From positions 32,303 to 96,302 of the forward strand of contig JBAXJB010000001.1 of assembly GCA_037138055.1 (NCBI GenBank): DNA of 64,000 bases, in the 5' to 3' direction. The notes beneath the pieces are model-generated. The model saw nothing but the letters and a program-made list of their open reading frames with translations. It searched no databases and was not told the origin of the DNA. The stretch comes from CAITNM01 sp037138055 (GTDB lineage Bacteria > Pseudomonadota > Alphaproteobacteria > Paracaedibacterales > CAITNM01). The position numbers and the translations under genes were made by a program. The first letter of the stretch is position 1. Each line of letters begins with the position of its first letter. Positions 46,234-55,658 of the stretch are shown one piece after another.

Positions 46234-46899
46234 CTAGCATGCAACCTTATGGTTTTCAGCATATTTTTCTATAAATTCACGAGGTAATCCGATATCAGGG
46301 CAAACTATTTCTCCACATAATGCGTTGGCATTCGCATGATTATGAACAGGTTTCAGGCATCCTATAGCAACAGTGAGATTTGGCACAACAACATTTCCTG
46401 TGCTTGTGGAAGTATTTGCATCTATTCCGCTTGGAACGTCAATCGAAATAACGGGATTAGATTGCTTGTTCAAATTGTTTATTAGCTGCTCAAAAATACC
46501 TTCGGGCTTTTTGGTTAGTCCAATCCCAAACAAAGCATCAATGTATATGTCTCCAGAAACAGGCATATCGGCAAATTCAATGTTTGGATAAAAGGCTTTG
46601 GCACGATTTATATTAATATTCAAAACATCTTGAGAAGGCAAAACAGGCATGAAAATAGTTATTTTTTTTGTATGAGGAGCTAGAAATAAGGCTGTAGAAA
46701 CGCCATCTCCACCATTTTTTCCAGGTCCTGCAAATATAACCACGTGATCACTGCAAAATGGTCCGTAGTACTTTAAAATCTCTTTTGCACAAGAAAATCC
46801 TGTAACCTCAATCAGACTTCCTTCGTCTAATCCAGTTATTCGTAAATAATCTGATTCACATAGTATGGTAGCTTCTTTGTTTAGAACTGGAAAATCCAT
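46234..46899 (-). CDS. nnrE: NAD(P)H-hydrate epimerase (YjeF N-terminal domain)
   Basis: The enzyme epimerises damaged R-NAD(P)HX to the S form, which the hydrate dehydratase NnrD then repairs. The 221-residue protein shows GPGKNGGDGVSTA, YIDALFGIGL and ISIDVPSGIDANTS, the key YjeF_N motifs with the Lys/Asp region. Only the epimerase domain is present; the NnrD kinase-like domain, often fused behind it, is not here. AAAGG precedes the ATG. The 203 bases upstream, to the end of uvrA, hold AT-rich sequence with a small palindrome at 46929-46943 and no convincing gene. Confidence 0.9.
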   Translation of the reverse strand: MDFPVLNKEATILCESDYLRITGLDEGSLIEVTGFSCAKEILKYYGPFCSDHVVIFAGPGKNGGDGVSTALFLAPHTKKITIFMPVLPSQDVLNININRAKAFYPNIEFADMPVSGDIYIDALFGIGLTKKPEGIFEQLINNLNKQSNPVISIDVPSGIDANTSTSTGNVVVPNLTVAIGCLKPVHNHANANALCGEIVCPDIGLPREFIEKYAENHKVAC

Positions 46900-47102
46900 G
46901 AAAGGCCTTTGTATTTATTTAAAATGTAAAAATTTCAAATTTTAGCACTATACAACTAATTTTTTTGAATTTTTTATATTTTTGTTTTCTGCTCCAAGTA
47001 TATCGGATTCTACGTAATCATTGTCAATCATTTTTCCAGAAGGTTTTTTGTTTTTTGCAGAAGATAATGCACTAACTAATGTAGCGTTGCATTTTTACAA
47101 CT

Positions 47103-49979
47103 TTATGCGCTAATCATTCGAGCTTTCAAGTATGGTTTCAGGTACTGGCCTGTATAGCTTTTTGCAATCTTTGCAATTTCTTCAGGTGTGCCTGTTGCAA
47201 TAACTTCACCACCACCATCTCCACCTTCAGGCCCCATATCAATGACCCAGTCAGCCGTCTTAATCACTTCTAAGTTATGCTCAATAACTAAAACTGTATT
47301 TCCTTGCTCAACTAAGTGGTGCAAAACTTCCAATAATTTTCGAACATCTTCAAAATGCAAGCCTGTTGTCGGTTCATCAAGAATATACAAAGTTTTTCCG
47401 GTGGCGCGACGTGATAATTCTTTTGCTAGTTTTACGCGCTGAGCTTCGCCACCTGATAGGGTTGTTGCTTGTTGGCCTACTTTTATATATCCCAAACCCA
47501 CTTGTTTAAGGGCACGTAACTTGTCAGCTACAGCGGCATTGTTTTCAAAAAAATCTACTGCTTCTTCAACGGTCATATCTAAAACATCAGCAATGCTTTT
47601 ATTTTTATATGTAATTTCTAATGTTTCACGGTTGTAGCGTTTCCCATGACATTGATCGCATTCTACGTAAACATCAGGCAAGAAGTGCATTTCAATTTTT
47701 ACAACACCATCTCCCTGACAAGCTTCACAACGACCACCTTTGACGTTGAAAGAAAATCTACCAGGCGTATAGCCACGTGTTTTTGCTTCGGGCATACCTG
47801 AAAACCATTCACGAATTGGTGTAAAACATCCAACGTATGTTGCTGGGTTTGAACGTGGGGTGCGGCCAATAGGTGATTGATCAATATCAATAACCTTATC
47901 AATATGTTCCGCACCTTCTAATGATTTATAAATTCCAGGTAAATCTCGTCCATGATTAAATTGACGATTCAACGCTTTGTATAAGGTTTCTATTACAAGG
48001 GTTGATTTTCCACCTCCTGAAACTCCGGTAACACATGTAAATGTACCCAAAGGAAATGTAGCTTCAACATTTTTTAGATTGTTTGTTTTTGCGCCAGTGA
48101 TTTTTAAAAATTTATCTATGTGACCTGTTCGACGGTGTGCTGGTATGGGGATGGACTTTGTGCCTTTCAGGTACTGACCTGTCAAACTTTTAGGACACAA
48201 CATTATTGTTTGTGGTGTGCCTTCCGAGATAATTTCACCGCCATGCACGCCTGCTGCTGGCCCCATATCAATTACATAGTCTGCAGTGCGTATAGCATCT
48301 TCATCATGCTCAACAACCACTACTGAATTGCCTAAATCACGTAAGTTACGCAGAGAATCAAGCAAACGATCGTTATCGCGTTGATGCAAGCCAATTGATG
48401 GTTCATCTAGTACATACAGCACACCCGTAAGGCCTGATCCTACTTGAGAAGCCAAACGTATGCGTTGGCTTTCGCCACCTGAAAGAGTTCCTGCTCCCCT
48501 TGAAAGAGTAAGATAATCAAGTCCAACATCAATTAAAAATTTCAATCGGTTACGAATTTCTCTTAAAATCTTATCGGCAATGTCTTGTTGTTTTTTTGTT
48601 AGCTCTAGGCTTTCAAACCACTTCAATGCATCTTTTATAGAGAATCGACATACTTCACCAATATGCAATTGTGCAAGTTTTACACACAAGGCTTCATCTT
48701 TTAATCTGTAGCCTCCGCAACTATGACAGGGTGTTTCGTTTTGGAACCGTCGTAAAAATTCTCTAGTCCAATCGCTTTCTGTTTCTAACCATCTGCGACG
48801 TAAATTTGGAATAACGCCTTCAAAAGGTTTTTTTGAAATGTATTTGCGAACCCCATCATTATACACAATAGGAATAATTTCAGTGCCTGACCCATGAAGA
48901 ATAATTTTCTTTAAGTTTTCTGACAGGTCTTTGAATGGAGTTGTTGCGCTTTCGCTAAAATAGTTGGCAAGTCCATCTAGCACTTGCGCATAATATTCCG
49001 AGGTCATTTGCCCACGCTTATTAGTTACTGCACTTTCTTGTGCTGACCATGGTGCAATTGCCCCTTCACGTAAGCTAAAATCATGATTTGGCACAACAAG
49101 ATGCTCATCAAAAACAATTTCAAGGCCTAAGCCATCACAGGTAGCGCAAGCACCATGTGGGCTATTGAAAGAAAACAGACGAGGTTCTATTTCTTCCAAA
49201 GTAAATCCTGATGTAGGGCATGCAAATTTTGAAGAATAAGTTGTAATCACCTGGGTATCTGCATTTTGTACCCACAATAATCCATCACTCAGCTTTACTG
49301 TTGTTTCAATTGAATCAGCTAAACGTGTTTGAATATCTTCAGGCGCTGCCATCACTAAACGATCAACAACTACAGCGATTGTGTGCTTTATTTTTTTGTT
49401 AAGAGTTGGCGCTTCTTCAATGGCGTAAATTTTTCCATCAATGTAAACGCGCTGAAAACCTTTTTTTTGCAGATCTTGCATTTCTTTTTTGTATTCACCT
49501 TTACGGTCACGCACGATGGGAGCAAGAATCATGATTTTAGTTTTTTCAGGGAGCTCTAAAATACGATCAACCATTTGACTAATGGTTTGCGCTTCAATGG
49601 GAAGTCCGGTGGACGGTGAATGCGGCACACCTATGCGTGCAAATAACAAACGCAAATAGTCATACAATTCGGTGACTGTTCCAACTGTTGATCGTGGATT
49701 TTTTGACGTTGTTTTTTGTTCAATCGAAATTGCTGGGCTTAAACCTTCTATGGAATCCACATCTGGTTTTTGCATTAACTGCAGGAATTGCCTAGCGTAT
49801 GTTGATAAGCTTTCAACATAGCGGCGCTGACCTTCAGCATAAAGCGTATCAAATGCAAGAGATGATTTTCCAGATCCACTAAGGCCAGTAATAACTACCA
49901 ACTTATTGCGTGGAATATCTACATTCACATTTTTAAGGTTATGTTCGCGTGCTCCACGAATCTTAATTGTATCTTGCAT
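47103..49979 (-). CDS. uvrA: excinuclease ABC subunit A
   Basis: UvrA recognises bulky DNA lesions in nucleotide excision repair and loads UvrB. The 958-residue protein has two ABC ATPase modules with Walker A motifs GLSGSGKSS and GVSGGGKST, signatures LSGGESQRI and LSGGEAQRV, and zinc-binding cysteine pairs (CATC, CHSC, CEAC, CDQC). Length is normal. It is divergent from rpiB with a 135-base gap. I looked for the alphaproteobacterial LexA-box pattern in this gap and found none. Confidence 0.98.
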   Translation of the reverse strand: MQDTIKIRGAREHNLKNVNVDIPRNKLVVITGLSGSGKSSLAFDTLYAEGQRRYVESLSTYARQFLQLMQKPDVDSIEGLSPAISIEQKTTSKNPRSTVGTVTELYDYLRLLFARIGVPHSPSTGLPIEAQTISQMVDRILELPEKTKIMILAPIVRDRKGEYKKEMQDLQKKGFQRVYIDGKIYAIEEAPTLNKKIKHTIAVVVDRLVMAAPEDIQTRLADSIETTVKLSDGLLWVQNADTQVITTYSSKFACPTSGFTLEEIEPRLFSFNSPHGACATCDGLGLEIVFDEHLVVPNHDFSLREGAIAPWSAQESAVTNKRGQMTSEYYAQVLDGLANYFSESATTPFKDLSENLKKIILHGSGTEIIPIVYNDGVRKYISKKPFEGVIPNLRRRWLETESDWTREFLRRFQNETPCHSCGGYRLKDEALCVKLAQLHIGEVCRFSIKDALKWFESLELTKKQQDIADKILREIRNRLKFLIDVGLDYLTLSRGAGTLSGGESQRIRLASQVGSGLTGVLYVLDEPSIGLHQRDNDRLLDSLRNLRDLGNSVVVVEHDEDAIRTADYVIDMGPAAGVHGGEIISEGTPQTIMLCPKSLTGQYLKGTKSIPIPAHRRTGHIDKFLKITGAKTNNLKNVEATFPLGTFTCVTGVSGGGKSTLVIETLYKALNRQFNHGRDLPGIYKSLEGAEHIDKVIDIDQSPIGRTPRSNPATYVGCFTPIREWFSGMPEAKTRGYTPGRFSFNVKGGRCEACQGDGVVKIEMHFLPDVYVECDQCHGKRYNRETLEITYKNKSIADVLDMTVEEAVDFFENNAAVADKLRALKQVGLGYIKVGQQATTLSGGEAQRVKLAKELSRRATGKTLYILDEPTTGLHFEDVRKLLEVLHHLVEQGNTVLVIEHNLEVIKTADWVIDMGPEGGDGGGEVIATGTPEEIAKIAKSYTGQYLKPYLKARMISA

Positions 49980-50114
49980 GATTGACCGCTTTATTAAAAA
50001 ATTTGTAGGGTATATTTGCAGCTGCTAATTAAAGTGCAGCGTGTTTTTATGAAACACTCGCTAGACTAGTACAAATTACTTGCACAAGCAACATTTTAGA
50101 ATGGGTAATATTAT

Positions 50115-50540
50115 ATGCGTATTGCAATTGGAGCAGACCACGGAGGGTATGTTCTTAAAGAAAAAATAAAATCAGCTGATTCAGTTAATCAGTGGATTGA
50201 TGTTGGTGCATTCAATGCAGAAAGTTCCAATTACGCTGAATTTGCCCAATTAGTTGCTCAGAAAGTTCAATCTCGCGAAGTAGATTTTGGCATTATTATT
50301 TGCCGAAGCGGGATTGGCGTATCAATTGCAGCAAATCGCCACAAAGGCATTTATGCGGCTTTATGTTTGAGCAATTCCATGGCAATAAGTGCGCGCACCC
50401 ATAACAACGCAAATGTTCTGTGCATTGCTGCGGATTACACATCTTTTGCAGAGGCTCAGGAAATGATTCGTCTGTTTTTATCAACTGCTTTTGAAGCCGG
50501 CGGACGGCATGAAGCAAGGTTTAAAAGTATTGATGTGTGA
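50115..50540 (+). CDS. rpiB: ribose-5-phosphate isomerase B
   Basis: RpiB interconverts ribose 5-phosphate and ribulose 5-phosphate in the pentose phosphate pathway. The 141-residue protein has GADHGGYVLK at the N-terminus, YAEFAQLVAQKV, and the active-site loop CRSGIGVSIAANR, with the general base Cys followed by the phosphate-binding segment. In many alphaproteobacteria rpiB is followed by glyA, but here a convergent PPC-domain gene follows after eight bases. Confidence 0.95.
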   Translation: MRIAIGADHGGYVLKEKIKSADSVNQWIDVGAFNAESSNYAEFAQLVAQKVQSREVDFGIIICRSGIGVSIAANRHKGIYAALCLSNSMAISARTHNNANVLCIAADYTSFAEAQEMIRLFLSTAFEAGGRHEARFKSIDV

Positions 50541-50548
50541 ATTGGATG

Positions 50549-50956
50549 CTACAATCCAGAATCATTAGTATTAACTACCAACTCGTCATAGCCAGTTCTA
50601 TCATCCAGTTCTCGTTCAAATGATAAGTTTTTAAGGGTCATAATCGCTATTTCTGCTGTGGTTCTAACTATGCATCCATCCATAAGATGTCCACCTAAAG
50701 TTTTACCTGTGCGGTCTGAAATTGCTAAATGAACATGGTTTCCCGATTCAGAAAGAGTGCCTGTCATAGATAAAATCTCAAAAGCATCTGAAATGTTTAA
50801 GCAATCTTTCCCACCAGCTGTTCTTAAGTTAATAGCAGACAAGCTCCCAACCACAGAGAGTATAACTCCCGCTTTAATATTGTTGATTTGTACAAAATTT
50901 TTAAGTTCTTTTTTAACATCTTGATTAGGTAATAAGCGAAAAACATGAACGTTCAT
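50549..50956 (-). CDS. PPC (DUF296) domain protein
   Basis: This protein of about 135 residues is a single PPC (plants and prokaryotes conserved) domain: FRLLPNQDVKKEL at the N-terminus, VGSLSAINLR, and NHVHLAISDRTGKTLGGHLMDGCIV with the conserved histidines and GGHL. In plants this domain is part of AT-hook proteins; the role of bacterial single-domain members is unknown, although a trimeric fold with a putative metal site is known. I chose ATG 50956, which begins the domain and has GAAGGAGT upstream, though at 11 bases the spacing is long; an ATG at 50986 is also open. Confidence 0.8.
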   Translation of the reverse strand: MNVHVFRLLPNQDVKKELKNFVQINNIKAGVILSVVGSLSAINLRTAGGKDCLNISDAFEILSMTGTLSESGNHVHLAISDRTGKTLGGHLMDGCIVRTTAEIAIMTLKNLSFERELDDRTGYDELVVNTNDSGL

Positions 50957-51179
50957 GACGGATTTTACTCCTTCGTAAATTAGCAATTGAATTGAATGTT
51001 AGTTTCTTACAATAATTTGGACTGTTGATCAACTTGTCAATTAAAAGTGTAAAGAGAAAACGGTGAATTTGCCCTAAAAATTAGCCGTCCTATAAAACAT
51101 TTTCAGGATGGTTTATAAAACTTGCTTTTTTCACAGGCCTTTCTTACATTGTAGACAGCAAGATATCACTATAGTTTAT

Positions 51180-51650
51180 ATGTCTAGAGTACTTACTTTA
51201 ATTGGAATATCCCTAGTTTTAACCGCTTGTGACAGCGTAAAGAGCACATTAGGAATGGATCATTACCAAGCTGATGAATTTAATATCAAGCAAAATGACC
51301 CGCTCGATTTGCCACCAAATTACAAGCTAATGCCTCCTCGCACTAAAGATAAAGAGGGCAAAAGCGTGCCATTAAGTGCCTCTGCTGAAAAAGCTAAGCA
51401 CGTTGTTGGTGGTGGAGAATCAGAAGCTTCTCTTTCAGAAGCAAGCCAGCAAGACTTAAAAGACAAAGCAGGCTCTGCAGATGATGCTATCCGAAATCAA
51501 GTTGACGAAGAATCAAAAGAAGAAGGCGATAGCACTTTGGATAAAAAGCTTAATGCGTGGAAAAAAGAATTCACACAAAATGCTAAGTCAATAAGTGGCC
51601 CTGAAAAAAACACTGACAATGCTAGTGAGTCTGAACAAGCTAATAAATAA
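51180..51650 (+). CDS. DUF3035 lipoprotein (BamF-type)
   Basis: From ATG 51180 the protein is 156 residues, with a lipoprotein signal ending in LTAC (Cys17). It contains the DUF3035 signature ADEFNIKQNDPLDLPPNYKL, and the rest is a charged low-complexity tail. DUF3035 lipoproteins are the alphaproteobacterial BAM-associated BamF family. The start codon of the longer frame (51108) is rejected because it would bury the signal peptide. The gene is followed 13 bases later by the two M16 peptidase genes, a conserved neighbourhood in this class. No lspA, the usual upstream neighbour, is present. Confidence 0.82.
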   Translation: MSRVLTLIGISLVLTACDSVKSTLGMDHYQADEFNIKQNDPLDLPPNYKLMPPRTKDKEGKSVPLSASAEKAKHVVGGGESEASLSEASQQDLKDKAGSADDAIRNQVDEESKEEGDSTLDKKLNAWKKEFTQNAKSISGPEKNTDNASESEQANK

Positions 51651-51663
51651 TCAGACATAGGCC

Positions 51664-53049
51664 ATGGTAAAAATTGTAAAATCAACAATTCAGACGCTTG
51701 TAAAGGTGACAGGATATCTGTTGTCACATGGGGCATTGCGAGCTCTTGTAAAAAGCCTGGCAGTCCAATTAGTTATTTCTTTGTCTTTATTCGCGGACAG
51801 TAATCCGCTTGATGGCTTTAATGTTACTGTGAAAGATTTAGTTGTTGCAGGAAAAACTGTACGAATTTCTCCTTTCAAGGGCATTGGTGTCGTTACTGTT
51901 AATCTGTGTTTCAAGAATACAGGAGACAAACTATCTCCGAAACAAAAAGAAGCTCTTGTAGCCCTGCTTTGCAGGGCAATGGGTGAAGTAACTCAATCCA
52001 AAACTCGTGAGCAGATGCAAGCTTATGCTCGTGAACACAATGTGCACGTATCATTTGGTAGTAGTGATGATAATTTTACTGTTACAGGAAAATGTCCATC
52101 CGATAAGCTTTCTGAGCTTTTTCATTTGATTAAAGATATTCTTTTTCATTCACAATTTTACGATTCTGATCTGATACGATTTAAAAATGAAATGGCTGCA
52201 GGAATGTTACAGGCAATGCAGTCACCAGATACTCAATTAGACCAATTAATGAAAAAGGTAATTTTTAAAAATCATCCGTATGGCACGCTGAACAAAACTT
52301 ACCTCGCGAGTTTGAAAAATATTAGTGTCGATGATTTAAAGTCATATATGAGAAAGTGCTTCACTCAAGAAAATATTATCATTTCAGCTTGTGGAGATAT
52401 TGATGAAGATGGGCTTGCTGTCCATATCACAGATGTGGTTACGGCCTTACCTAAAACTTTCAATGTTGCTTTGCCGGAAAATGTGCAAGTGGTTGGTCCG
52501 TATCAAGAACATACTCAAGCATTTCCTGTGCCCCAAACCTTAATTCACTTTTTACATGCCGGTATTAATGCGCATCATCCTGATTTTTTTGCCTTGCAGA
52601 TTGCAATGGGGTGTTTGTCTAATCCCAATATAGGGGTTTTATGGAAAAAAATTCGTGTAGAAAAAGGCTTAACCTACAATATAGGTGCAGGTTTTGCGAT
52701 TCAAAATCATTATAATTCTTTTAATATCTCAACTTCTACTCAATCAGAAAATGTAGAAAAAACTATTTCTTCTATTAAAGAGGTTATTGTGGATGTTTGT
52801 GAAAATGGCTTTTCAGCTGAATTAGTCGAAATTGTTAAGAAAAGCTTTTTAGGAAACTACAAACGTTCTTTCGCTTCAACGTCCCATATAACAACTAGGC
52901 TTACAAACTATCAGCTTGATGGCCGTTCTGTAGATTTTCATAATATTCTCATTGAAAAAATCTCGAACCTGACTACTGATGAGATTAATGAAGCTTTTAA
53001 AAGGTTTATGAAGCCAGATCAATTTGTTGTGTTCATGGTGGGTAAATGA
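51664..53049 (+). CDS. M16 peptidase-like protein lacking the zinc site
   Basis: The 461-residue protein has the two-lobed M16 fold: first half with VVTVNLCFKNTGDKLSPKQKEAL, second half with the typical RVEKGLTYNIGAGF substrate-binding segment. No HXXEH zinc motif is present, so it is probably the non-catalytic partner of the active M16 encoded next. Such alphaproteobacterial pairs resemble the alpha/beta subunits of mitochondrial processing peptidase. The start is uncertain; a signal-like hydrophobic stretch (SLAVQLVISLSLFA) begins about 30 residues in, and a TTG at 51736 would place it properly. Its stop overlaps the next gene by four bases. Confidence 0.82.
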   Translation: MVKIVKSTIQTLVKVTGYLLSHGALRALVKSLAVQLVISLSLFADSNPLDGFNVTVKDLVVAGKTVRISPFKGIGVVTVNLCFKNTGDKLSPKQKEALVALLCRAMGEVTQSKTREQMQAYAREHNVHVSFGSSDDNFTVTGKCPSDKLSELFHLIKDILFHSQFYDSDLIRFKNEMAAGMLQAMQSPDTQLDQLMKKVIFKNHPYGTLNKTYLASLKNISVDDLKSYMRKCFTQENIIISACGDIDEDGLAVHITDVVTALPKTFNVALPENVQVVGPYQEHTQAFPVPQTLIHFLHAGINAHHPDFFALQIAMGCLSNPNIGVLWKKIRVEKGLTYNIGAGFAIQNHYNSFNISTSTQSENVEKTISSIKEVIVDVCENGFSAELVEIVKKSFLGNYKRSFASTSHITTRLTNYQLDGRSVDFHNILIEKISNLTTDEINEAFKRFMKPDQFVVFMVGK

Positions 53050-54392
53050 AATACATTTTAACGCTTCTAGTCAGTCTTTTTTTTAGCTGCTTGCATGCAA
53101 AAATTATTCCACAAACAGCTACATTAAGTAATGGATTGAAGGTCATTGTTTTTCAAAATCCATTATTACCTTCGGTGAGTATTTTAACAAAATATGACAT
53201 AGGAACTGCTGATGATCCGTCTAGCATGGTCGGCTTATCGCACATGCTTGAACACATGATGTTTAAGGGATCTTCAAAATATCCAGCTGGTTCTATTGAT
53301 ACCATTCTTAATAGCTGTGGTGGAACTTGTAACGCTCATACTAGTTTTGATAACACTATCTATACGTTTGATTTGCCTGCGGAACATTTAGAAGTGGCGT
53401 TAGATATTGAAGCTGATCGCATGGAAAACCTTAATATTATAGAAGAAGAGTTCAGGCCTGAACAAAAAGTTGTGATGGAAGAGCGTCAAATGCGATTGGG
53501 TAATCATCCATTTCGTACTTCTGCTGAGGTTTGTCAGCGTGCTCTGTATGCAGCGCACCCCTATGGTATTTTTCCCATTGGCTACGAAGCGCATATAAAA
53601 GCGTACACAATCGAAGCGTTAAGGGCGCATTACGAAAAATGGTATGTGTCGAACAATGCTACCATTGTAGTAGTCGGGCCTTATGATTTGGCATATGTGC
53701 TGCCTAAAATTGAAGATAAATTTGGAAGTATTCGTTCAAAAGAATTACCAGAACATACACGCATTGCTGAGCCTGATAGAGATGGTCTAACCACAACAAT
53801 CGAACAAGAAAATCCTCGTGCAGAGAACATTTATATTAGTATTTCATATCGAGTGCCAACTTTGATTACAAAACCAGAATCCTATCTTGCAATGCGAATG
53901 CTAGAGGGCACTCTTACGGGGTCAGACTCTAGATTGCTTTACAAAAAAATGGTTAAAGAAAAGCGTTTAGCATTAGGCATTTCTTGTGATTATGCATACG
54001 GAAAAGATGATATGGATTTTACTTTCAACTTAGTGCTTTCACCAAGCATGAGTGTTGAGGCTGCAGAAAAATTCTTGTTTGAACAACTTGCGATTTTCTT
54101 AAAAAAAGGTTTGGTTGAAAGTGATTTTAATCATGCAAAACAGGAACGATTAAATATTTTTGCTTTTGCCTTGGATGGAGAAGCATTTTTATTGGCACTA
54201 ACAAATATTGTTCTTAATGATTTTCCATTAGAGGCTATTCCTAAATATGAAGATATTCTAAAGGGAATAACTATGCAGCAAGCTCATGAAATGTTACATC
54301 TTATTCTGGCTAAGCCTCCCTTGGTTATTGCACGCAATTATCCAAAAGGGAAAATGCCAAAATGCAATTATCAAAAAGTTTTAGGTCAATAA
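53046..54392 (+). CDS. M16 zinc metallopeptidase
   Basis: The 448-residue protein has a signal peptide (residues 1-18, ending LHA), then the inverted zinc motif HMLEH (66-70) and the distal acidic ligand in MEERQMR (about 145-146). The C-terminal lobe follows with RLALGISCDY. It is a catalytically complete periplasmic pitrilysin/processing-type peptidase. It overlaps the inactive M16 gene upstream by four bases, which strongly suggests that the two proteins form a heterodimer. Its TAA shares a base with the pgi ATG. Confidence 0.92.
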   Translation: MKYILTLLVSLFFSCLHAKIIPQTATLSNGLKVIVFQNPLLPSVSILTKYDIGTADDPSSMVGLSHMLEHMMFKGSSKYPAGSIDTILNSCGGTCNAHTSFDNTIYTFDLPAEHLEVALDIEADRMENLNIIEEEFRPEQKVVMEERQMRLGNHPFRTSAEVCQRALYAAHPYGIFPIGYEAHIKAYTIEALRAHYEKWYVSNNATIVVVGPYDLAYVLPKIEDKFGSIRSKELPEHTRIAEPDRDGLTTTIEQENPRAENIYISISYRVPTLITKPESYLAMRMLEGTLTGSDSRLLYKKMVKEKRLALGISCDYAYGKDDMDFTFNLVLSPSMSVEAAEKFLFEQLAIFLKKGLVESDFNHAKQERLNIFAFALDGEAFLLALTNIVLNDFPLEAIPKYEDILKGITMQQAHEMLHLILAKPPLVIARNYPKGKMPKCNYQKVLGQ

Positions 54393-55591
54393 TGCTGCGA
54401 TACACTTTAAATTTTTCAAAACAATCCGCCACCGTACCAGCGGGATTTGCTGACTCTGTAATGCAATTGCCTTTATGTGAATATCTTGAATCTAATGTTT
54501 CTCCAAATCAATATCAAGAAGCCGTCCAGAAGCTGGAAAAATTCACTCATATTATTCACCTGGGCACGGGTGGCTCAAGCTTAGGTCCACAAGCTTTATA
54601 TGCAATAGCTGATGAACCATCCAAGACATTTCTATTTTTCGATAATATTGATCCTGATGGTTTGACCAATCGCCTAAAAAATATTGATTTTCGTAAAGCC
54701 GGAATTTTGGTTGCATCAAAGTCGGGTAATACTGCCGAAACCTTAGTGCAACTGGCAACTTTTAAAAAAATTTACAATGATAATGACCTGAACATAAATG
54801 ATCATCTTGTTATTATCACGCAGACAGATGGTAACGCTTTGCACACCTTTGCAAAAAACAACACCATTGTGACGGTGCCGCACCATAATCAAATTGGCGG
54901 CCGCTTTGCCGTATTTGCCGAAGTTGGTATGTTATCAGGAATACTTATGGGGCTTGATATGGAGTCCTTCCGAAAAAGTGCAAAAACAGCTTTAGCAGCA
55001 TTCAAAGCTGCTCCGGCTACACATCCTGCCATAGAATCTGCATGCTTTTTGGCAAAGTCCAAAACACACCCGGTTATGTTTCCTTATGCTGACAAACTGA
55101 AATTGTTTAGCGCATGGTTCGTTCAGTTATGGGGGGAAAGCCTGGGTAAGAAAAATAAATCTGGTGAACGTTTCGGATCAACTCCTATTCAAGCTTTGGG
55201 TGCAACTGATCAGCACTCCCAGCTTCAGCTTTACCTTGGTGGTCCAAAGGATAAATTTTTTACATTTTTAGAGGTTGGTGAAAAAGCAGATTTAGAAGTT
55301 GCTGATTTAGAGATTGATCACCCAGCGTATGCACCTCTTCGCAAACATGGCTTGAAAGATTTATTAAAAGCAGAGCTCCATGCTACTTACGAAACATTGC
55401 GCGGGCACGAACTGCCAATTCGCTTAATTACGTTGCCTGCAATCAATGCCTATTATTTAGGGCAGTTGATGTTTAATACAGTATTAGAAACCTTGGCAGT
55501 TGCAGCCATTTGGGATGTAAATCCATTTGATCAACCTGCAGTTGAAGAAGGTAAAATCTTAGCGTTGAAGTTTTTAAATGATAAAAAATAA
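54392..55591 (+). CDS. pgi: glucose-6-phosphate isomerase (short form)
   Basis: Pgi interconverts glucose 6-phosphate and fructose 6-phosphate. From ATG 54392 (TAATG overlap with the preceding stop, AGG upstream) it is 399 residues, shorter than the 550-residue enterobacterial enzyme but similar to compact alphaproteobacterial forms. The SIS phosphosugar motifs are present: HLGTGGSSLGPQAL, VASKSGNTAETL and the GATDQHSQLQL segment with the catalytic residues. In this AT-rich, reduced genome it would serve glycolysis or supply glucose 1-phosphate to the UDP-sugar pathway that includes ugd. Confidence 0.92.
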   Translation: MLRYTLNFSKQSATVPAGFADSVMQLPLCEYLESNVSPNQYQEAVQKLEKFTHIIHLGTGGSSLGPQALYAIADEPSKTFLFFDNIDPDGLTNRLKNIDFRKAGILVASKSGNTAETLVQLATFKKIYNDNDLNINDHLVIITQTDGNALHTFAKNNTIVTVPHHNQIGGRFAVFAEVGMLSGILMGLDMESFRKSAKTALAAFKAAPATHPAIESACFLAKSKTHPVMFPYADKLKLFSAWFVQLWGESLGKKNKSGERFGSTPIQALGATDQHSQLQLYLGGPKDKFFTFLEVGEKADLEVADLEIDHPAYAPLRKHGLKDLLKAELHATYETLRGHELPIRLITLPAINAYYLGQLMFNTVLETLAVAAIWDVNPFDQPAVEEGKILALKFLNDKK

Positions 55592-55658
55592 AAATTCTTT
55601 TATGGATTGTCGTCTCTCTTCGGTGCTCGTAATGATGATCCTGTCATCACGAAAAGAT

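Noticed and set aside
46929..46943. AAAATTTCAAATTTT palindrome upstream of nnrE
   Set aside because: Pure A/T arms are expected by chance in a gap this AT-rich, and no further copy was noticed.
46948..47031. 27-codon leftward ORF (MIDNDYVESD...) between uvrA and nnrE
   Set aside because: No ribosome binding site, Lys/Asn-rich composition as expected from AT-rich noncoding DNA, and no recognisable family. The open frame extends upstream without a start codon.
50041..50057. GTGTTT/AAACAC hairpin upstream of uvrA and rpiB
   Set aside because: Six A/T-rich pairs with no T-tract in the direction of either gene; it does not match a LexA box or another known operator.
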